Part shown: one piece after another, positions 58,379-64,000 of the stretch
Layout: the number at the start of each line of letters is the position of its first letter
Position numbering within the stretch: the stretch's first letter is position 1
Assembly: GCA_025266875.1 (NCBI GenBank)
Contig: JALLLT010000048.1
Coordinates: 62,001-126,000, forward strand
Direction of reading: 5' to 3'
Source: Fennellomyces sp. T-0311
Lineage: Eukaryota > Mucoromycota > Mucoromycetes > Mucorales > Lichtheimiaceae
DNA length: 64,000 nucleotides
Program-made: the position numbers and the translations under genes
The notes under the pieces: generated by a model
What the model saw: only the letters and a program-made list of their open reading frames with translations
What the model was told of the DNA's origin: nothing
The model's database searches: none

Positions 58379-59242
58379 TTATTGGAATGCACTCTTGTTA
58401 CGCTCGACCCATTGCTCAAATGATTCGGGCTCCCTTCCCAGTAAAATCTCCAGTGCTGGTGACACAGTGCTCATCCCCTTGAACAATGTGAGCAAGTCTA
58501 TTGCCATCCGGTGGGGTATATGCATCGTCTTTGTCAAAAATTCGTATTTTTCCTTGAGCGTGATCTTGGTATAAGTGATATCCCGGCCAGTCGCTTTGCT
58601 GAGAACCGCCACACGTTGAGCTGGAGTCACTGCACATCCCGTCATTTCATAAGCAGCATCGCCGTGCTTTTCGATAGGTTCTTGCAATACAATGGCTGCA
58701 AGCTCAGCAATATCATTGTTCGAGATCCATCCTTCAGGTTCATCCGCATCGACGGTATGATGAAGTGTGTTGCTCTCCTTTACACTCTGCATCATCCACA
58801 GGTGGTTGGTCAAAAACATAGTCGGCCGGAGAGCGACATATGTTCCTCGGTTTGGTACACTGAGAATAGCTTCTTCGGAAAGGCGATGGGTATTACCCAG
58901 GAAAGTGCTCCGCCAATCCAACGTAACGGCCAGTGACGAGACATCAACAATTTGCTGGACACCTGCAGCATATGCCTTTTTGGCAATGGCGCCTTTGATC
59001 CTGGGCATGTTTTGCAGATCGGCAACCAACAAAAATAATCGCGTATGGCCTGTGATCCCTTCCTCGAGAGGAGACAAATCATCGTAATCACCTTGAACAA
59101 TCGCAGCCTGTGGAAACTGTTGTTCAACCTTGGCTGGGGAACGCGTATATAACGTGACAGAGACACCTTTGTCCAACAAATACTTGACGACTAGTTCACC
59201 AATGTGTCCCGTCCCACCCACGATGAAAACTTTTTCAGCCAT
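58379..59242 (-). CDS. NmrA-like NAD(P)-binding protein
   Basis: Atypical SDR of the NmrA/NAD(P)H-binding group: either a reductase or a redox-sensing regulator. Single exon, 287 residues. Start at 59242 (MAEKVFIVGGTGHIG) rather than the longer frame from 59407, because the Rossmann strand normally begins the protein. Seen: GGTGHIG nucleotide loop at residues 8-14, YTRSPAKV after the second strand (Arg suggests NADP), VQGDYDD, VDVSSLAV, RPTMFLTNHLW and WISNNDIAELAAIVL. It lacks a clear catalytic YxxxK. Converges on the LRR gene with 90 bp between stops. Confidence 0.9.
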   Translation of the reverse strand: MAEKVFIVGGTGHIGELVVKYLLDKGVSVTLYTRSPAKVEQQFPQAAIVQGDYDDLSPLEEGITGHTRLFLLVADLQNMPRIKGAIAKKAYAAGVQQIVDVSSLAVTLDWRSTFLGNTHRLSEEAILSVPNRGTYVALRPTMFLTNHLWMMQSVKESNTLHHTVDADEPEGWISNNDIAELAAIVLQEPIEKHGDAAYEMTGCAVTPAQRVAVLSKATGRDITYTKITLKEKYEFLTKTMHIPHRMAIDLLTLFKGMSTVSPALEILLGREPESFEQWVERNKSAFQ

Positions 59243-59789
59243 GGCTTTCTTTATGAAGAGAAGTTTAAACTTTAGGCGGATGTTCACCATTTGCCAGCTT
59301 ATTAAATGTTCCGGCAAATTATTTGTCCGTAAACGTATGGCACGCTTGCCGTTTCCTTTCACGGATAGTTCTCTATGTGACAAATTCATGCCGTCTGTTC
59401 TCTTCATACCGCTCTTTCGAATGTTTCAATAATACTTACAGTCACTGCGACACTGATATTCACTGGTTCCTTCTTCGGAATTAAGTTCATCCTTTCAAAC
59501 CATTCGTTATGTCCGCGCAACATCGTCACAGTTACAGTCGAAAACCGAGAGCTAGGAGCCGAAAAGGAAACAATTTCCATAACATTCGAGCTATTGTTCA
59601 CGAGCTAAGCGCTAGGACGTCTGTGGTAACGGTTACCATGACTGCGGCTTTCTGGTTTCCACGGCAACCTCATCAGTAACAGATCTGATTGGTGAGCCAA
59701 GCAGTCACTTTGGTGCGTGCGTTAGGCTGCATGATCCAAGTATTCAAAAGGGCATCGGGGAATCTTCCTTTTCTTCAAAGAACTATTGA
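59243..59789. other. divergent promoter region
   Basis: 547 bp between the NmrA-like gene and the GH20 gene. Minus-strand frames near 59404-59601 are probably 5' leader. Nothing else recognised. Confidence 0.5.
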
Positions 59790-62700
59790 ATGATGACAGA
59801 TTACGATCTCTACCAGAGAGATCAAATTATGTCCTCTGCTTACCACGAGACAGTATCACTCCATGTTGTAACGAATCATGTACTTCTTGTCACTGATGTC
59901 ACCCAGTTGCCGGTGGAGTTACAAGACGGCGTTTCAAAGATCGTAAAATATGCACCGCATAAAGACTTTGTTGACGAAAGTACCATGCAGGATAATGGTG
60001 GCGAGTACCATTGGCACCTCAAGTAATATTTCCTATCTACTTATACTTATGGAAGGAAGCTTTATCTGATGGGAAAACGGATAGTTTTGCATATGATCAG
60101 GATCTACGACCCGGCCAGTTGGCGGTTTCCAGCAATTATTCCAGTTATAAAGATATACCCATGGGAGAACGATTTGAAATCTATGTTCGCTATCATCGTA
60201 AAATAGAAGGTAATCGAAGCCAGGGGTGAAGCTTTAGTGTGAATCGGGATCTAAATCATAGTGTAGCTTTTCGAGCCATTGGTAGACTATTGGGCGCTGC
60301 ACGCGATCTAATGGTGCTTACTGGGGAACATGGTGCTTTGGTCAACTTTACAGACCAAGCGCAGTTTGACACTCAAGGGTAAGAAAGGAAAAAATACAGT
60401 AACCCGAGTTTTTGGAACTTACTCATTCGCTCGAAAGGGTGATGGTGGATTGCAGTCGAAACGGTGTGATGCGTTTAGAAAGCATCAACACATTACTTTG
60501 CAATATGGCATTGATGGGTCTGAATATGCTGCAGTTATATACGGAAGATACGTACGAGGTAAGCAAAAGAATCGATCTGGAAACCTTATTCGGTGTAACT
60601 TCATAAGTTTTTTTAGGTTGACGGAGAGCCACTGTTTGGTTACTTGAGAGGTATATCTATTTGGGGTAACCGTTCGCGAGGAGCACTCTGACATTCACAT
60701 TTGATTACATAATTTAGGCCGCTATAACCAAAGAGAGCTATCTTGTATCGATGATTATGCCTTTGATCTGTAAGAATTCGTGGAACGTTAGCTTTCTTCT
60801 CCCCCAAAAAGCCTAAACTGACTTGTTTACATAAACAGCGGCATCGAGGTAGTACCGTGTATCCAAACGTTAGGTCATTTGGGCCAGATACTCCAATGGC
60901 CGCATTATGCATATCTGCGCGATAACACGGAGGTGTTGCTGGCCGAATCCGAAGCCACTTATGAATTCATTGAGAAAATCATCAAAACAGCAGCAAGCCC
61001 GTTCCGCTCTAAGCGAATTCACTTGGGAATGGATGAGGTAATTACCAAAAGTTTATTGCTGATAAGCTGTCATGTCGACGTCATTAACTTGTTTCTCAGG
61101 CACATGGAGTTGGTGAAGGCCGATATAGGCAGATATTCGGGTATAAGGAACCTACCCGTATCTTTGTGGATCATTTACAGCGCGTAAATGAGATATGCAC
61201 GAGACTTGGATTGCAACCAATGATATGGTCAGACAGTAAGTTATATATGAATTTTCCGGGGATTTATATAATTATCTTGACTAACATGTCCACAAGTGCT
61301 TTTCTGCCTAGGTAAAATTTGGCATTTTAATCAAGCTAACTCTTTGCTAATTATAATGAAAAAAAAAGCGGCGAAAAACAATACGTTGCAAGGATACTAT
61401 GACGAGAGCAACAACCCAGCAGAAGCGCCTGAAATTGTCGAGAGCATGCCTCGCAACATGGAGCTTATTTATTGGGACTACTATCATACAAGCCCAGATC
61501 TGTACACGCAAAAGCTTCAGCAGCATCGGGAATTAGGATGTCAACAGCCGTGGATCGCAAGTAAGTATTACCCGAATAGAGAAAAATGTGGAAACGATTT
61601 AGTAATTTTTTACAAAAAGATGCTGCTTGGACTTGGAGTCGTTTTTGGGCTGCCCTTCCATTTACGTTTGAGTCTGTGCGAGCTAGCACGGTTGCTGCGA
61701 AAGACCGAGATGACGGCGTGCGTAACACATTTATTACTATTTGGGGCGATGAAGGTAATGAATGTGACATGTAAGTACCCCAATTGCGAATGATTTTCTT
61801 CCCAATGAAACACTAAATTTAGGGGTCCCGTAGGTTCTCTGCTTTACCCGCCCTTTGCTACTATGCTGAGCACGGATACAGTACGCAGGAAGAAGTAGAT
61901 GTGCCAATGTTGAAGCGAAACTTTGGTAAGTAAAAGAAGCTATAAACAAACACAAAAAATATGACAAATAAGATTACATAAGTTCACATACTTTCTTTTA
62001 TTCCTAGAGGGCATTTGTGGCGCAACGTTTGACGATTGGGTATTTGCATCCAAGGTAAGCAACGATAGGATAAACATATATCGCAAAAAGTTTTTTTTTG
62101 GTTTTTGCTTGCGCCAACGCACCCTAGATCGATGATACACCCACAGGCAATCCGATTACGACCCGCACGCATTATATGCCGAATATTAGCAAATGGCTAC
62201 TCTGGGAAGGTAAGCAAAAAGCCATGTTTGGGAATAATTTGAAAAGTTGACATGTACACGCGGGTAGATCCCTTTTTAAGCTTCCTGTCACCGCAATATG
62301 CCGATGAAGATTTGGAGAGCCATTACAGTAACATTGCGGCACATTTGTTTGACGTGCTAGACGGGAAAAATGGCATCCATCCAATGAACCACAGACTCGA
62401 ACTACCTGCGCGGGTGGCGATGGTCTTGTCCCTCAAGTGCCACTTACGACAACGCATGGTGGAAGCATACCGTAACCGGGACTATGAAGGACTGTACGAC
62501 CTTGCTCAGGGTAGGTTGACTCGACTGCGAGAAGAAGTGGATCGTCTTTGGCGGTGTCATCGCAATTTGTGGATGAAAATGTACAAGCCGTTTGGCTGGG
62601 AAGTATTGGAGCTTCGCTATGGTGGTTTGCGAACTCGGCTGGAGACCATGTACGACCATATCATTGCGCATGTGCAGTGTATGATGATGCGAGCCGAGCA

Positions 62701-62905
62701 ACAAGGAACGGAACCAGAAGAGGATACAGAAGTCAGCGGAGAACGCCGACGGTCGTCGTCGCTGGCAGAGGAAGTGCTTAATGAAGAAAACGTACACTGG
62801 CGCATCCCGGAATTCGATGCAGACTTGGAGTGTCTGTTTTACGGCTCACGTACAAACCTGTTACTCGACTATGCCCGAGTCATCTCTCCTTCTAGACCTG
62901 GTTAA
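59790..62905 (+). pseudogene. GH20 beta-N-acetylhexosaminidase-like gene, disrupted in exon 1
   Basis: Family removes terminal GlcNAc/GalNAc from chitin-derived or glycan chains. Exons: 59790-60378, 60438-60558, 60617-60650, 60718-60769, 60839-61037, 61100-61235, 61297-61311 (15 nt), 61369-61560, 61620-61770, 61834-61925, 62008-62054, 62128-62209, 62268-62905. Seen: SRNGVMRL, MALMGLNMLQLYTEDTYE, QTLGHLGQI, the catalytic Asp-Glu pair in KRIHLGMDEAHGVGEGRY, IYWDYYHT, and a long alpha-helical C-terminal part with KPFGWEVLELRYGG. Exons 2 to 13 splice in phase and look intact. Exon 1 has two breaks: one base appears lost near 60018-60020, giving TAA at 60024, and TGA at 60227-60229 stands where Trp is expected. 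Probably a recent pseudogene, or a sequencing error. Confidence 0.75.
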
Positions 62906-63812
62906 AGGGATGGGGAACAATAAACAGCTTCTTTTTTTTATCATGATCGTGATCGACAACGTGGTGTTTTTTCTTTTGACGTATCAATTACGATTGCGAG
63001 AAAAAATCCCGCGTGGGCATGTGTCATACTTGATAGGTTATAGGTGTCACTTTTTTTGGATACCCTGAATTCCTTTTCACATGGCTGACAAAAGAGGCCA
63101 ACTGACGATTTGCAAAAATTTCCCGGCCACACTGGGGCACAAAAAGCGTATTATACAATGGGGCCGCTTGGGGGGTCCGCCCGTTCTCAATTAATTGCGC
63201 TTTGGTAGTACCAGAGCTGTATCACACAGCTCTCTGTTAAAGGAATCTTCTCCAGGACTCGTTTTCATTCGTCTTGCTGAATATACCACTGATCGATCCG
63301 ATAGACGATTGCATCACGATGGACAGCCGAAAAAAAGTTATCCGTTCTTTCTCGGTGCTTTCCAACAGTCCCCATCGTAACCATTCCATATCTTGGTGCA
63401 TCTTGCGTATTTTCTACATCTGAGAAAGCCAACGGGTCGCACAAAGAAAGGAAGAAAAGAGAGGACGAAAAAATGCACAGGACTAACGTCATGGAGCACG
63501 GAACGATAGAGGACGAGAAGGTTGCAATGTTGTTGGCATATGCGCGTCTCTGTTATTTCGCCCCATTTGCTGTTGTATAGTACAAGAAAGCTTTTTCTCT
63601 TATCGATCACTCGATATTTAGTGGACCATGGCATTGGTAAATGACAAAAAAAAAATAGTGTAAACTTTCTGAGTATCATTAATGATGATTTCAAACCACA
63701 ACTTTTTTTCTTATCTGTTCTTCCTATTGCTTCTTGTTCGGGCCTACTCGTACGACAATCCACGCGACCCTGTGTCACCTCTCGCTAATGACATGCTTTT
63801 CCCCTCAACTGC
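62906..63812. other. intergenic region
   Basis: About 900 bp. A 146-codon minus frame (63338-63778) and a 61-codon plus frame (63195-63380) overlap and match no family. No repeats noticed. Confidence 0.45.
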
Positions 63813-63820
63813 TATAAAAG
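63813..63820 (+). promoter_or_regulatory. TATA box of the terminal gene
   Basis: TATAAAAG about 95 bases before the ATG at 63908, followed by a CT-rich leader (TTCTTTTCTTCTCAACAC, CTTGCTCTCTTCAAGAC) typical of a well-expressed fungal gene. Confidence 0.6.
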
Positions 63821-63907
63821 TGGCGCCGGTTTTGATGTTGTGTGTAAAATAACTACGGTTCTTTTCTTCTCAACACTTTCTTGCTCTCTTCAAGACTGAA
63901 TATCGCA

Positions 63908-64000
63908 ATGTGCCAGAAACACGCCCAGAAGTGCTCCAACCCGGCCGCTGTAGCCCAGACTGGCCGTGCCAACTGTCAGATTTGTGGATCTATAAACCAT
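63908..64000 (+). CDS. Cys-rich protein, partial (runs off the window)
   Basis: The first 31 codons of an open frame with a good start context (CGCAATG) and a strong TATA box upstream. The visible part (MCQKHAQKCSNPAAVAQTGR, then NCQICGS) has four Cys, the last two as C-x2-C, suggesting a small metal-binding or zinc-ribbon protein. The family is not recognised and the rest lies outside the window. Confidence 0.5.
   Translation, partial: MCQKHAQKCSNPAAVAQTGRANCQICGSINH

Noticed and set aside
60011..60229. Separate small gene at the start of the GH20 locus
   Set aside because: The frame is simply the continuation of GH20 exon 1 after the one-base shift, beginning with TTG and ending at the premature TGA.
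60180..60245. A short intron that would remove the TGA in GH20 exon 1
   Set aside because: Every nearby GT/AG pair either leaves the wrong phase, is under 30 nt, or reads into another stop.
63338..63778. 146-codon minus-strand ORF near the window end
   Set aside because: No recognisable domain, odd Cys/Phe-rich composition, no promoter signal on that strand.
1..64000. CRISPR arrays, operons, prophage or rRNA genes
   Set aside because: No regularly spaced repeats, no polycistronic runs and no rRNA motifs; the splice structure marks this as eukaryotic nuclear DNA.

Overview
The window looks like nuclear DNA of a filamentous fungus, most likely an early-diverging one of the Mucorales type. The support is: many short introns (about 40 to 95 bases) with GTAAGT-like donors and CTAAC/CTAAT-like branch sites; core eukaryotic genes (gamma-COP, Sec6, U6 snRNA, a mitochondrial LETM1 protein, a t6A dehydratase); fungal families (chitin deacetylase-type enzyme, GH20 hexosaminidase, F-box/LRR proteins); and long AT-rich gene-poor stretches with DNA transposons. 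The genus is inference. I rebuilt gene models by hand from splice sites, reading phase and family motifs; every multi-exon model listed sums to a whole number of codons, apart from the disrupted GH20 gene.

Layout. 1.7-5.3 kb: a monocarboxylate-transporter-like MFS gene (MCT-A) converging on an MDM38/LETM1 gene, then a small MCT remnant. 5.8-9.2 kb: gene-poor, with a MITE and two diverged LTR-like direct repeats. 9.24-9.52 kb: U6 snRNA followed directly by a tRNA-like unit with perfect A and B boxes. 11.1-12.2 kb: a secreted NodB deacetylase with an 8-nt exon. 17-22 kb: two tandem F-box/LRR paralogues. 22.1-29.4 kb: a dense core block (SEC21, a TCD1-like gene, a SNX41/ATG20-like gene). 31.7-37 kb: transposon-rich, with an intact Tc1/mariner element inside one arm of a 5 kb inverted repeat that also encloses an F-box/PP2-like gene. 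37.2-38.5 kb: an SDR gene. 38.5-46.5 kb: gene-poor apart from one low-complexity gene. 46.6-53.3 kb: inositol oxygenase, a Baeyer-Villiger-type monooxygenase and SEC6. 53.6-62.9 kb: MCT-B, an LRR protein, an NmrA-like reductase and a GH20 gene broken by a frameshift and a stop. The window ends inside a Cys-rich ORF.

The most unusual signal is splicing. MCT-A and MCT-B, 52 kb apart, share a nine-exon layout that only stays in frame if a 2-nucleotide exon (GG) is spliced in, at the same position in both. There is also an 8-nt exon in the deacetylase and a 15-nt exon in GH20. Second is the U6 locus, where a tRNA-like sequence without a readable anticodon sits where a downstream Pol III B box would be expected. 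Third is the nested transposon, whose pre-insertion sequence is preserved in the opposite repeat arm.

There is no operon logic here; neighbours are mostly unrelated housekeeping and accessory genes. The two MCT genes plus the MCT remnant, and the two F-box/LRR genes, show local and dispersed duplication.
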